Counted from the stretch's first letter, positions 55,180-62,993 are shown. The stretch: DNA of 64,000 nucleotides from Planctomycetota bacterium (GCA_003389325.1 QQVE01000028.1:1-64000); one strand, 5' to 3'. The notes: generated by a model from the sequence alone, not told the origin. Made by a program: numbers and translations.

Positions 55180-55196
55180 GCGGCACGGCCTTTGCA
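55180..55196 (+). promoter_or_regulatory. Sigma-54 promoter of the CBS-domain gene
   Basis: GCGGCACGGCCTTTGCAA: GGCACG and TTTGCA are perfect, with 10 bases between GG (55182) and GC (55194). The transcription start should fall near 55207, about 36 bases before the ATG at 55243. Confidence 0.6.
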
Positions 55197-55242
55197 ATTG
55201 TCGTTGCAAGATTGACCTCGCCATTTGTGAAGGAGGAGACGC

Positions 55243-55779
55243 ATGACCGCCGCCACGATGACTCTAACTGCGAGCACCGCTCGGGGGCCGATGACGTCGA
55301 ATCCGATTTCCATCGATGCACATGCAACGCTAAAAGACGCCGCCGCGTTTCTGACCAAGCGCAGCATCAGTGCCGCCCCGGTCATCAATGATGCTGGCAA
55401 GCCGGTCGGCGTGTTGAGTCGCACCGATATAGTCCGATTCTCAAGTGGCGACCTCGAAGCGCCGCAGATGCTTGGCGACTTCATCAACGAGGCGAAGGCG
55501 CAGCACGATTCAACACGGCCCAACTCGGTCACAGTGGACCAAGTGATGACGCCATTTGTGGTGTCGGTGAGTCTTGATGCATCACTGGCCGAGGCCTGTG
55601 AGAAGATGGTTGAGCGCAAAGTGCGTCGACTGTTCGTGATCGATCACGATGGCGTAGTGGTCGGGGTAATCAGCGCGTTGGATGTACTCCACTGCCTGGG
55701 ACGGAAGCCGTTGACTGTCAGCAAGACTAAAGGAAGTGGCCATGCACCTCTGGGTCAAAGGACGCGATCGAAGGCTTAA
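55243..55779 (+). CDS. CBS-domain pair protein
   Basis: 178 residues with two CBS motifs. The first reads MTSNPISIDAHATLKDAAAFLTKRSISAAPVINDAGKPVGVLSRTDIVRFSS. The second reads VMTPFVVSVSLDASLAEACEKMVERKVRRLFVIDHDGVVVGVISALDVL. Such stand-alone pairs bind adenine nucleotides and regulate partners. GGAGGAGACGC precedes the ATG. It overlaps the start of the HPF-like gene, so both are expressed from one promoter, a strong sigma-54 match. Confidence 0.88.
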   Translation: MTAATMTLTASTARGPMTSNPISIDAHATLKDAAAFLTKRSISAAPVINDAGKPVGVLSRTDIVRFSSGDLEAPQMLGDFINEAKAQHDSTRPNSVTVDQVMTPFVVSVSLDASLAEACEKMVERKVRRLFVIDHDGVVVGVISALDVLHCLGRKPLTVSKTKGSGHAPLGQRTRSKA

Positions 55780-56149
55780 TGAATCCGTGCGCGAACTCAT
55801 AAAAGCCCGAGGGATCAGCAAGCTGTTGCGGACATCGAAAGGAATTCGGTCAATTGCAATTTCAATACGAGACGTCAATGGGCCTCGCGGAGGATGCGAT
55901 CACGCCATTGGAGTCGTTGTTCGTCTAGAACCGGCGGGCAACATTATTGTTCGCCATCGGGACTGTGATGCCTTTGTCGGGGTTCCAATCGCAATCAAAC
56001 GCGCTATCCGAGCCGTGCGGCGTGAGCAGGGGCGCCGTCGCAGCAAGCGATTAGGGGCGCAACGACGCAGTCTCGCAAGTAGGCGGCGCGCAGCGCAGAC
56101 GCCCTTAGATGATCGTGGTCTGTTGACATTCACGGAGGCGGATCAATGA
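55742..56149 (+). CDS. HPF/RaiA-like ribosome hibernation factor
   Basis: 135 residues from MHLWVKGRDRRLNES, preceded by AAGGAAGTGGCC; a GTG two codons earlier is possible. The S30AE-type pattern is visible in ISIRDVNGPRGGCDHAIGVVVRLEPAGNIIVRHRDCDAFVGVPIAIKRAIRAVRR. The C-terminal tail is very basic (RRRSKRLGAQRRSLASRRRAA), suiting rRNA contact. It likely inactivates ribosomes in stasis. It overlaps the CBS gene by 38 bases and the next gene by 4 (ATGA). Confidence 0.7.
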   Translation: MHLWVKGRDRRLNESVRELIKARGISKLLRTSKGIRSIAISIRDVNGPRGGCDHAIGVVVRLEPAGNIIVRHRDCDAFVGVPIAIKRAIRAVRREQGRRRSKRLGAQRRSLASRRRAAQTPLDDRGLLTFTEADQ

Positions 56150-56499
56150 GGGAACGCGGAAGAGTTGGCAACTTGTGGGACGCGATTGCAAAGACGCTCG
56201 CCACGGACTCGCTTAGCGGCGTGCGACAGTATTGCCTTCGTGTGTTTCGTATTCGGCAGCGGAATGGCGGCCGAATCGTGTGTGCCCTCGTCGCAATGGG
56301 CACAACCTCCGCAAGCGATCCGGCCGCCCGAGTGCAGAACCTGGTGGAGTTGGCTCAAGGGCAAAGACTAGGCGAGTGGGAAAGTGAAGACGGTCTTGTG
56401 GCAGCCATGGTGTTCGAAATGAACTCGGTGCCAACGGAATTCTGGCATGAGTGCATTCGAACGCCAGGGCCGAATGATCGGTTGCATGCTCACAGCTAG
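56146..56499 (+). CDS. Hypothetical protein coupled to the HPF-like gene
   Basis: 117 residues, starting in an ATGA overlap with the HPF-like gene. It is soluble, with a central segment GGRIVCALVAMGTTSASDPAARVQNLVELAQGQRLGEWESEDGLVAAMVFEM of alternating strand and helix. No family was recognised. Tight coupling suggests a role in the same stress response. Confidence 0.5.
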   Translation: MRERGRVGNLWDAIAKTLATDSLSGVRQYCLRVFRIRQRNGGRIVCALVAMGTTSASDPAARVQNLVELAQGQRLGEWESEDGLVAAMVFEMNSVPTEFWHECIRTPGPNDRLHAHS

Positions 56500-56564
56500 A
56501 GTCGCGCTTGCCGTCAAAGTGGCATGCGCGATGGCTCCATGCAGTGCCTGTGGAGGATGGCGGT

Positions 56565-56831
56565 ATGATCGGACGCGGACAATCCCTCGACGGCGAAGCG
56601 GTCGTTGCAGATGAAATCGAACTTGTAATGGAACATCTGACGAACCATCTGCGCGGTCGCCTGCATGGCGCAAGCATCTCTGTACACCGCGACGGCGTCG
56701 TAATCCGCGGCAAGGCGGGATCTTACTACGTCAAGCAGTTGGCGCGACATGCCGTCATGAAGGGTGTGTCGCTACCAATTGCGGCCAACACAATTGAAGT
56801 GCCGGAACCGTACCGTGTCCACGGACACTGA
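56565..56831 (+). CDS. BON-like small domain protein
   Basis: 88 residues from MIGRGQSLDGEAVV, preceded by GGAGGATGGCGGT. LRGRLHGASISVHRDGVVIRGKAGSYYVKQLARHAVMKGV followed by ANTIEV resembles a BON domain (the valine-gly-rich strand plus helix). It has no signal peptide. The function is unknown; BON proteins often appear in stress operons. Confidence 0.55.
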   Translation: MIGRGQSLDGEAVVADEIELVMEHLTNHLRGRLHGASISVHRDGVVIRGKAGSYYVKQLARHAVMKGVSLPIAANTIEVPEPYRVHGH

Positions 56832-56907
56832 TCCACATTGAAACCTTGAATTGCTTGTTCGGCGCGCTCATGTGCCCAATGAGATCATCTCGCTAGGAGG
56901 ATGTGAA

Positions 56908-57324
56908 ATGTTCATGAAACCGCTTTGCATAACGGAACAGGACCATCGGAGCCTACAGGTGCTGATCGACGCCAGCCGCGAGCAGCCCAATGGACAGAGA
57001 CGTTATTCCGACGCTCTACAGAGCGAGATAACACGTGCCCGCATCGTGGACGGGAGCTCCGTTCCGCGTGACGTAGTGACTATGAACTCCAGGGTTCGGC
57101 TCCGCGATCTGGACACTGGCGAAACCGAAGTCTACACGCTTGTTTATCCGCGAATGGCCGACCCTGGTGAGAATCGAATCTCTATCTTGGCGCCCGTTGG
57201 CACTGCGATTCTTGGCTGCAGCATCGGCGACGTGATCGAGTGGCCGGTCCCGGCCGGTGTTCGGCGATTGCTTGTAGATGACATTCTGTACCAGCCAGAG
57301 AAGGCGGGCGACGCGGCACTATGA
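56908..57324 (+). CDS. Rnk/GreA C-terminal domain protein, copy 3
   Basis: 138 residues from MFMKPLCITEQDHRSL, with AGGAGGATGTGAA before the ATG. The C-terminal domain reads SVPRDVVTMNSRVRLRDLDTGETEVYTLVYPRMAD, ISILAPVGTAILGCSIGDVIEWPVPAGVRRL, then YQPEKAG. It is closer to copy 1 than to copy 2. The stop overlaps the start of the following long frame by 4 bases (ATGA). Confidence 0.82.
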   Translation: MFMKPLCITEQDHRSLQVLIDASREQPNGQRRYSDALQSEITRARIVDGSSVPRDVVTMNSRVRLRDLDTGETEVYTLVYPRMADPGENRISILAPVGTAILGCSIGDVIEWPVPAGVRRLLVDDILYQPEKAGDAAL

Positions 57325-58145
57325 GCAAGCCTGTCCATTGGCGCACGAGCGTGCTAGAGGAGAAACCACAAATGACATCACCGTTGACAGTCGATGCCCT
57401 GAGCCGTGCAATGAACGCCCTCAAATACTCGCTGGCGAACTATTTGCAGTTCGCGCGACCGTGGGTCGATGGCGACTCTCGCGCGATCGACGACACTGTC
57501 GCGCGTGTGGCGACAAATCACGATGACCGTGCCACTCGAATCGGCGAACTGCTGGTGGAGCGTCATGGGCATGTCTTGTCGCGAACGTTTCCAGCCGCCT
57601 TTGCGGCGCTGAACGACCTATGCATCCGCTACGTTCTCCCCCTCGTTATCGAAGATCAGAGGCAGATCGTCCGCCTCCTAGAAGCAGTGGCCGTCGAGTT
57701 GGCAGGTGACGTTGAGGCACACGATCTGGTGTCTGGATTCATCGACCAAGAGAACAGACAGTTGCGCGCTCTCCGACAATTGTCAGGCGATCACCCCGTG
57801 ACGAACAGGGGCGCACGCATTCACACGGTCCCTCACGCGCGTATGTGGTCAACCTCCGTCCACCGTCCAAACAAACGAATCCCGCGCATAAATGAGCCAG
57901 TTCCTGAAGCTAGTGTCAATCTAGATCGTATTGCAAGGAGGACTTTTGCCATGCTAGTGTTGTCGCGCAAGGCCGATCAGCGAATCGCCATCGGAAACGA
58001 CGTATGGATCACGGTGCTGAAGATCGTTGGGAATCGCGTGAAGGTCGGCATCGATGCGCCAGATTCGCGGCAGATCATGCGAGGCGAGCTCGTTCCCGAA
58101 CGTTCGGTCGGAGCGGTTAGGCCGATCGCGCGCCGCGCGAAATGA
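57321..58145 (+). CDS. Helical-bundle protein read through into CsrA
   Basis: 274 residues in one uninterrupted frame. Residues 18-155 (DALSRAMNALKYSLANYLQFARPWVDGD... to FIDQENRQLRALRQLSGDH) look like a four-helix bundle of the ferritin/hemerythrin size class, though clear metal ligands are lacking. Residues 156-210 are a linker, and 211-274 are a full CsrA. The start overlaps Rnk copy 3 by 4 bases. Either a fusion protein is made, or this is a bundle gene whose stop was lost, with CsrA made from its own start. Confidence 0.5.
   Translation: MSKPVHWRTSVLEEKPQMTSPLTVDALSRAMNALKYSLANYLQFARPWVDGDSRAIDDTVARVATNHDDRATRIGELLVERHGHVLSRTFPAAFAALNDLCIRYVLPLVIEDQRQIVRLLEAVAVELAGDVEAHDLVSGFIDQENRQLRALRQLSGDHPVTNRGARIHTVPHARMWSTSVHRPNKRIPRINEPVPEASVNLDRIARRTFAMLVLSRKADQRIAIGNDVWITVLKIVGNRVKVGIDAPDSRQIMRGELVPERSVGAVRPIARRAK
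57951..58145 (+). CDS. csrA: CsrA carbon storage regulator (internal start)
   Basis: 64 residues. MLVLSRKADQRIAIGNDVWITVLKIVGNRVKVGIDAPDSRQIMRGEL is canonical CsrA, including the N-terminal LVLSRK and the RNA-contacting Arg near the end (IMRGEL for VHREEI). AAGGAGG lies 9 bases before the ATG, an excellent ribosome-binding site. CsrA binds GGA motifs in mRNA leaders to control translation. The gene is in frame with, and inside, the longer frame starting at 57321. Confidence 0.85.
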   Translation: MLVLSRKADQRIAIGNDVWITVLKIVGNRVKVGIDAPDSRQIMRGELVPERSVGAVRPIARRAK

Positions 58146-58475
58146 CCGACCGCCATTTGCAGGCTTCCTCATCACCTACACCCGTGCCTTGCTCTCGAAG
58201 TGTATCCGAAACACGAATGAAGCGATGGACGTATTCGCACATCGAGTATGCAACACATCGTCCGATGTTCCCCACGGCCACACCTTCTGATGCGATGCGA
58301 AAGCTCGGCATCGACGCAAGTAGCATGAACCCAGCCATGGCATGAACGCGTTCGAACTTGTCTGCCGTTACCCAACGTAAACCACATAGCGACAGGGAGC
58401 CGTCGTTGGCGACCAAGAGCACGTTAGCGAGGGCCTGGCCGATCATTCTCCAACAATCCCAAGGAGCACAGAAAG
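58146..58475. other. Intergenic stretch, nothing recognised
   Basis: About 330 bases between CsrA and MgtC-like genes without a coding-like frame. Only the ribosome-binding site AAGGAG of the next gene stands out. Confidence 0.45.
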
Positions 58476-58967
58476 ATGATCGACTGGATCGAGACTCCAA
58501 ATGAGTTCCGTGAATTCGTCGCTAATTGCATGCGGCTGTGTGTTGCCGTACTACTCGGTGGACTGTTAGGCCTCGAGCGAGAACTACATGGGCGATGGGC
58601 AGGACTAAGAACGCACATGATGGTGTCTATAGGCGCGGCCATCTTCACCATCGCCGCTTTGGCAGTCGCGCCGAACGATTCGAACGAAGTAACTCGTGTG
58701 ATCCAGGGAGTCGCAGCAGGAATCGGCTTTCTCGGCGCGGGCACGATTCTCAAGCTCAACTCTCAATTAGAAGTCAAGGGACTTACGACAGCAAGTTCCA
58801 TTTGGCTGGCGGCGGCTCTCGGCACCGTGGCCGGCCTGGGCGAGTACACCTTGGCAGCCGCATCTGGCTTGGTGTCACTTGTTGTCCTGGCCGTGCTGCG
58901 ACCACTCGACAAAGCCATTGCGCGCGATTCGAATTGGAAAGATCAGAAGAAGAACTCTGATGCGTAG
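58476..58967 (+). CDS. MgtC/SapB family membrane protein
   Basis: 163 residues with four hydrophobic helices. LCVAVLLGGLLGLERELHGRWAGLRTHMMVSIGAAIFTI and GIGFLGAGTILKLNSQLEVKGLTTASSIWLAAALGTVAGLG are the signature blocks of the family. The C-terminal ACT-like domain of some members is absent. MgtC modulates ATP synthase and aids survival in low magnesium or stress. It appears monocistronic, with AAGGAG before the ATG. Confidence 0.9.
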   Translation: MIDWIETPNEFREFVANCMRLCVAVLLGGLLGLERELHGRWAGLRTHMMVSIGAAIFTIAALAVAPNDSNEVTRVIQGVAAGIGFLGAGTILKLNSQLEVKGLTTASSIWLAAALGTVAGLGEYTLAAASGLVSLVVLAVLRPLDKAIARDSNWKDQKKNSDA

Positions 58968-59307
58968 CCGAAGGAGGCCGCGTGCAGGTTAGCCGAGCGA
59001 TGTGATTGTCCACGGCTGAAGACGCCGCGCGCATCGCACTCAACATGAAAACGCTTCACAGCCCGGACTCGCGTCCAAAGGGCTCACGAGTTTTCTCTTT
59101 AGGATGTCGTTACGGAATCCACCCGCCTCATGATGATTGATTGCAATAGATTGATGTCGCCCAAGATCCGCCCAGTACATATGCGACCGTCCCTAGATCT
59201 GGCCAACGATCTCATCGAATCCGGCCTCCCAGACAAGAAAGGCATAGTGTTGCGGAGTGAATCGTCATCGGTGTCCCTGTGAGCACGTAGAAGGTGCCGG
59301 CAGAGCA
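58968..59307. other. Intergenic stretch, nothing recognised
   Basis: About 340 bases between the MgtC-like gene and the decayed alkA sequence. No domain, repeat or RNA gene was recognised. A decayed 5' part of alkA may be hidden here beyond recognition. Confidence 0.4.
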
Positions 59308-59648
59308 AGCATCTCGGCAAGGAATTTCGCCGACGCACTTCGCCTACTCGGGTTCAGCTGGCAGAATGTCTACGCGATGATCGAATTGGGTGCGATTGAC
59401 AATGGAACGCTGAATCTGGTGGCGCAGCTGAGGTGCCGGATGACGCGGCGTTGGCCAAATTGCAGCAACTGCGAGGTGTGGGTCGATGGACCGCTGAGTA
59501 TGTGCTCTTTGTGGCCTCGGTCGATGGCACGTATTTCCGGGCGACGACGTAGGGCTCGCAATATCTTGACAAGGTGGCTGGGGTTAGGCGAGGAACTGGA
59601 TTACGAAAGCGTGCGGCGCGTACTGGCGTATAAGTGGATTGATCTTAT
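59308..59648 (+). pseudogene. alkA: Decayed 3-methyladenine DNA glycosylase (AlkA) fragment
   Basis: Pieces in three frames align in order with the AlkA helix-hairpin-helix domain: FADALRLLGFSWQNVYAMIELGAIDNGTLNL, then LAKLQQLRGVGRWTAEYVLFVASVDGTYF, then HVFPGDDVGLA and ARNILTRWLGL...DYESVRRVLAYKW. At least two frameshifts break it, and the N-terminal half is missing. It joins directly onto the decayed DUF488 gene. Confidence 0.7.
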
Positions 59649-60047
59649 TCAATCAAGCTACGTTGTCGCAATCGCTACGGGATGCCCACATTGAATACGT
59701 GCACATCCCGGGCCTGGGCGGACTGCGCCGCCATCAACTGAATTCACCGAACACGGGCTGGAAGAATGCGCCCTTTCAGGGCATGCGGATTACATGCTGA
59801 CGGCACAGTTTGAGGAACGTCTCTTGGAAGTCCTTAATCGATCGCGAGGCCATCGGTCCGTACTGATGTGCGCGGAGGCGTTGCCCTGGCGCTGCCATCG
59901 GTGCTAATCGCAGCCGTATTGGCAGTGCGAGGTATTGCCGTCGAGCGCATCCTGAGCGCTTCTATGGCTCAATTGCACTTGATAAGGCCCTGGGCGCGTG
60001 TGCATGAAATGCGCATCACGTATCCGCCTCGAGCAGTAGGGGATTGA
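59649..60047 (+). pseudogene. Decayed DUF488 gene (COG5483 type)
   Basis: FNQATLSQSLRDAHIEYVHIPGLGGLRRHQLNSPNTGWKNAPFQG, then in the next frame HADYMLTAQFEERLLEVL...RSVLMCAEALPWRCHR, then after another shift VLIAAVLAVRGIAVERIL...RPWARVHEMRITYPPRA. Together these make a nearly complete DUF488 protein lacking its N-terminus. There are two frameshifts, near 59784 and 59904. It is a different DUF488 subgroup from the intact gene at 14823-15191. Confidence 0.75.
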
Positions 60048-60122
60048 AACGATGCGAAGGATTCAGCTGCCCTAGCCTTAGATCTCCGCTACGTGGCTGA
60101 GAGAAGTGAGCTATGTTTGAAC

Positions 60123-60527
60123 ATGAAACAGTGGGTTCTCTCGCAGCTCCGATACCTCGACGAATTGGCTAGGCATCCCGATTTGCAGCCCTGCCACTTC
60201 GACGAGCTGCGCACGATTGTAGCTCAGGCCACGCGCAAGGCCGCGCAGGTCGGTATCTCCGTGCCGCGTGTTCGACAGGGACCGATTTCGATCGACCTGT
60301 GCCGCAGGATTCTGGCAGGCGTAGTTGCAGAGATCAAACCAGCGAGCGATCTGATGACCGTTGCAGAAGCTGCCGAAAAATTCAATGTGTCGAAACGTAC
60401 TTTGTACAGGGAGATTGAAAGTGGCAATCTCCCTTGTGAACGAATTCGCGGCACGATCAGGATTCGACCGGCTGATCTTGAGCGGCATCTGGCCCAGCGT
60501 CAAGCGTCGGGAAGCCTATTCGACTAG
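60123..60527 (+). CDS. Excisionase-like helix-turn-helix protein
   Basis: 134 residues; a GTG at 60093 could add ten. The C-terminal 55 residues (MTVAEAAEKFNVSKRTLYREIESGNLPCERIRGTIRIRPADLERHLAQ) are a MerR-like/excisionase HTH. The N-terminal 75 residues are helical and unknown. It overlaps the convergent integrase gene by about 70 bases. A DNA-bending excisionase working with that integrase is the natural reading. Confidence 0.65.
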   Translation: MKQWVLSQLRYLDELARHPDLQPCHFDELRTIVAQATRKAAQVGISVPRVRQGPISIDLCRRILAGVVAEIKPASDLMTVAEAAEKFNVSKRTLYREIESGNLPCERIRGTIRIRPADLERHLAQRQASGSLFD

Positions 60528-61479
60528 CTTCATTCGCGAGATAGTCTCGATTAGCGCTCAAGTGTCCGTATCGTCGCGCCACCATTCGAGTGTCTCTGTG
60601 ATTTAATAGCGTAGCCACAGTCAAGGCGTCCTGCAGCGGAAGCCGATAGTGGGCGAATGAGTGGCGCAGTGTCGTAGCGCAAAGTTTCGGCATGCCCATG
60701 ATTCGTTTGAGGCGGCGAAAGCGACATCGGATTGAATTCTTGTTCCACTGCACGCCCCGGCGATTACGAAAAAGTTTTCCCGTAGGGTATTGTTCTGCCA
60801 ATCGCTTGACGACCTCCAGCGCGATCGGAGGCAGATAGACCACGGTAGAGTGCTTCTGGCCCTTGCTATCCACGATCGGCAACACCAGGCGATCGCCGTC
60901 GAGGTGCTGAGCCTCGAACTTCGCCATCTCCTGTGGTCGTGCTCCGCTGGCAAGCATAACCAGTGCATAGTCTCGGAATGTATCGTTGCATGCATCTAGT
61001 AACTTGGGCCACTGTTCAACCGGTACGAACTCTTGGCGGACTGCAGGCGTTGGCTTCTCCATCTTGGCGATGGGGCTGTACGGCGCGTAGCCCATCTTGA
61101 CGCCCCAGTTGATGGCGATCTGCACGACCGTGATCCGGGTGTGCCGCGTCGTCGGTCCCCAGGAATACCCGTCTACCCACCGCTGGACGTGATACGGCCG
61201 TAAGTCGCGGACTCGTAGGGACGCAGGGATCGACAGGCCAAAGGACTTCAGGACCGGCTCGCGCCTCTTGCAGGTTTCGGTGGACCTGTTGCCTTGGAGC
61301 CACTTCCAATAGGCATCAAGGACTTCCCGGACCGTGCGGGTACCCAGTGGGACGCCGCTGGCCCGGTCGCTCATCAGGCGGTGGTACTCATCTTCGGCCG
61401 CCTTCTTGTCCTGGCCGAGTTTGTGCTGCGTGCCGTCGATCTGGCAATAGTAGGTCTGGTTCTGCTCGCGTAGCCACAT
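60457..61479 (-). CDS. Tyrosine integrase next to tRNA-Thr
   Basis: About 340 residues from MWLREQNQTYYCQIDG, preceded by GGAGGGTTGCC; the frame is open further into the tRNA, but that part is not protein-like. A core-binding domain (VREVLDAYWKWLQGN) precedes the catalytic domain: Arg in ASGARPQEMAKFE, Lys in VDSKGQKHS, LRHSFAHYRL (HxxR) and LLNHRDTRMVARRYGHLSA with the nucleophilic Tyr. The position right beside the 3' end of tRNA-Thr is classic for a genomic-island integrase, with the element to the left. Confidence 0.88.
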   Translation of the reverse strand: MWLREQNQTYYCQIDGTQHKLGQDKKAAEDEYHRLMSDRASGVPLGTRTVREVLDAYWKWLQGNRSTETCKRREPVLKSFGLSIPASLRVRDLRPYHVQRWVDGYSWGPTTRHTRITVVQIAINWGVKMGYAPYSPIAKMEKPTPAVRQEFVPVEQWPKLLDACNDTFRDYALVMLASGARPQEMAKFEAQHLDGDRLVLPIVDSKGQKHSTVVYLPPIALEVVKRLAEQYPTGKLFRNRRGVQWNKNSIRCRFRRLKRIMGMPKLCATTLRHSFAHYRLPLQDALTVATLLNHRDTRMVARRYGHLSANRDYLANEASRIGFPTLDAGPDAAQDQPVES

Positions 61480-61586
61480 GGCAACCCTCCACAGTGAATC
61501 TAGGTCACTGGTGGGCTGCCGTGCATGAAACGTGCACCGAGCGTGCAAAACTAGAAGGGGTTGATCGTAACCCCTTCCCAAAAAAG

Positions 61587-61660
61587 AGCCAGCGGTGGGA
61601 GTCGAACCCACAACCCCCGCATTACGAATGCGGTGCTCTGCCGATTGAAGCTACGCTGGC
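61587..61660 (-). tRNA. tRNA-Thr (anticodon CGT)
   Basis: On the minus strand: acceptor GCCAGCG pairs with CGCTGGC, discriminator T, anticodon stem CCGCA/TGCGG with loop TTCGTAA, T arm GTGGGTTCGACTCCCAC. D arm GCTT...GAGC. CCA is not encoded; a T-run follows (CTTTTTTGGG). The gene is complete, so the integrase next to it left the tRNA functional. Confidence 0.9.
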
Positions 61661-61682
61661 GAACTGGTTCGAATTTAAGATT

Positions 61683-62027
61683 TTACGACAGATCCCCCTG
61701 GTCGGCTAGAGGGGCTGCAGGCGGCCACGATGAGGCCGAAAACCGGGGACGCTTGCCGATGCGGCGTCCCCGCCGAGAGAGCCAAAACGACCAGGATGCC
61801 CCCAGCAGAATCAACGATCCCAGCATGACAGACACCAGGAACAGGGTCGCGGCTCGCTCGGTTCGCAGCCATTTGGCGTCGTAGAACAGCGCTAGAGCCG
61901 CATAGCCGATAGCGAGGCTGGCCAGCACGATGCCATACGGCTCGCGCGACGGCACGCGGACCGCGGCGAACGCCACGGCGAACAACAAGGTCGCCAGCAG
62001 CAACCGGCGGATCGAGAGATTCCACAT
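61683..62027 (-). CDS. Small membrane protein, unknown
   Basis: About 114 residues from MWNLSIRRLLLATLLFAVAFAAVRV. Three hydrophobic helices are followed by a short basic tail (WLSRRGRRIGKRPRF). Proteins beginning with MWxxSIRRLLLxT are common in planctomycetes and have no known role. The upstream in-frame ATG at 62132 gives an unlikely Cys- and Arg-rich leader. Confidence 0.6.
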   Translation of the reverse strand: MWNLSIRRLLLATLLFAVAFAAVRVPSREPYGIVLASLAIGYAALALFYDAKWLRTERAATLFLVSVMLGSLILLGASWSFWLSRRGRRIGKRPRFSASSWPPAAPLADQGDLS

Positions 62028-62142
62028 GTCGGTGATTCTACCGGCTCGGCGTGGGGCTACGCGACAATCGCGGTCCTGGGGCAACTTCCCGCCGGTCTTC
62101 GACAGGCTGCTGCAATCTCGGCAACAGCGCAACCACTACCCG

Positions 62143-62868
62143 TCATCGCCACTTCCACGTCTTCAACACCTGGCCAAACGCGGAAGTAATCTCGGGCGTA
62201 TCCTTTCCCGCTGCCGTGAGCAGGTAGACCTGTCCGTCGCGAAAGACGGCTGCGACGCAGCGGGGATGCGACCAGTCGACGCTGCTCGTCTCCATTACGA
62301 AACCTTCGATTCCGTCAACGTGGATGGCCTTCGGCGGAGTGCTGCCGCTGTCTTCAAAGTGTTGAACGAGTTCACGGGCTGTTGCCATGCGGGGCTTACC
62401 GACGTCGACCATCAACACACTATGCGACGAGTTTTGGGCCGCATCAGTCGATAGAAGCATCGCTTTGCACACGTCACTCTTGGGCCGCACGCAGACCCAG
62501 CCCGCTGGTACTTCGAATCCAAACTCGCCGAAATTCGTCGGCCTTTCCCGTCCGACCAGCACTAGGACGCATTGCAACGCCAGCGCTAGCGTAAAGCAGG
62601 TGCTCGCCGCACGCGTTGACCGTCGACCGATGCGGTATGCGATCCACGCAACGGTCAGGGGAATTACGGCGCTGCCCAGGAGTCGGCCGAATTCAAAACC
62701 AACCGCATCGGCCGGAGTGGACGCACGACGCATCGCCTCGGACCAACCGATCGGCAATTCAACGGCAAGCCAACCGGCGACGGGCAATAGGCACCACCAA
62801 GCCAACAATCGCGGCTTTCGCGGGCGCTCCTCCGGTACAGTCGCTTCCGGCGGTGCCGTGCCTTCCAT
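62143..62868 (-). CDS. Membrane-anchored hypothetical protein
   Basis: About 241 residues from MEGTAPPEATVPEERPRK. Three N-terminal hydrophobic helices (AWWCLLPVAGWLAVEL, LLGSAVIPLTVAWIAYRIG, CFTLALALQCVLVLVG) precede a soluble domain (FGFEVPAGWVCVRPKSDVCKAMLLST... to VYLLTAAGKDTPEITSAFGQVLKTWKW). That domain resembles DUF1795-like extracytoplasmic folds. No function was recognised. Confidence 0.6.
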   Translation of the reverse strand: MEGTAPPEATVPEERPRKPRLLAWWCLLPVAGWLAVELPIGWSEAMRRASTPADAVGFEFGRLLGSAVIPLTVAWIAYRIGRRSTRAASTCFTLALALQCVLVLVGRERPTNFGEFGFEVPAGWVCVRPKSDVCKAMLLSTDAAQNSSHSVLMVDVGKPRMATARELVQHFEDSGSTPPKAIHVDGIEGFVMETSSVDWSHPRCVAAVFRDGQVYLLTAAGKDTPEITSAFGQVLKTWKWR

Positions 62869-62993
62869 TGTCCAAAATCCCTCGGCAAGGTGCACAAACT
62901 GCGATTTCAACACCCAACGTGCCGGCCCCTGGACGCTGCTACCGGGTTGGCCCGACGCCAATAGTCGGGGAAACCTCGAGGCGGCCCACGGCC

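Noticed and set aside
11911-61660. The tRNA-Ser fragment and tRNA-Thr as the two ends of one 50-kb island.
   Set aside because: They share only a 16-base T-arm stretch (GGGGTTGTGGGTTCGA), which many tRNAs share. The variable arm and acceptor differ (Ser versus Thr), and the right-hand tRNA is intact and not chimeric. They more likely mark two separate events.
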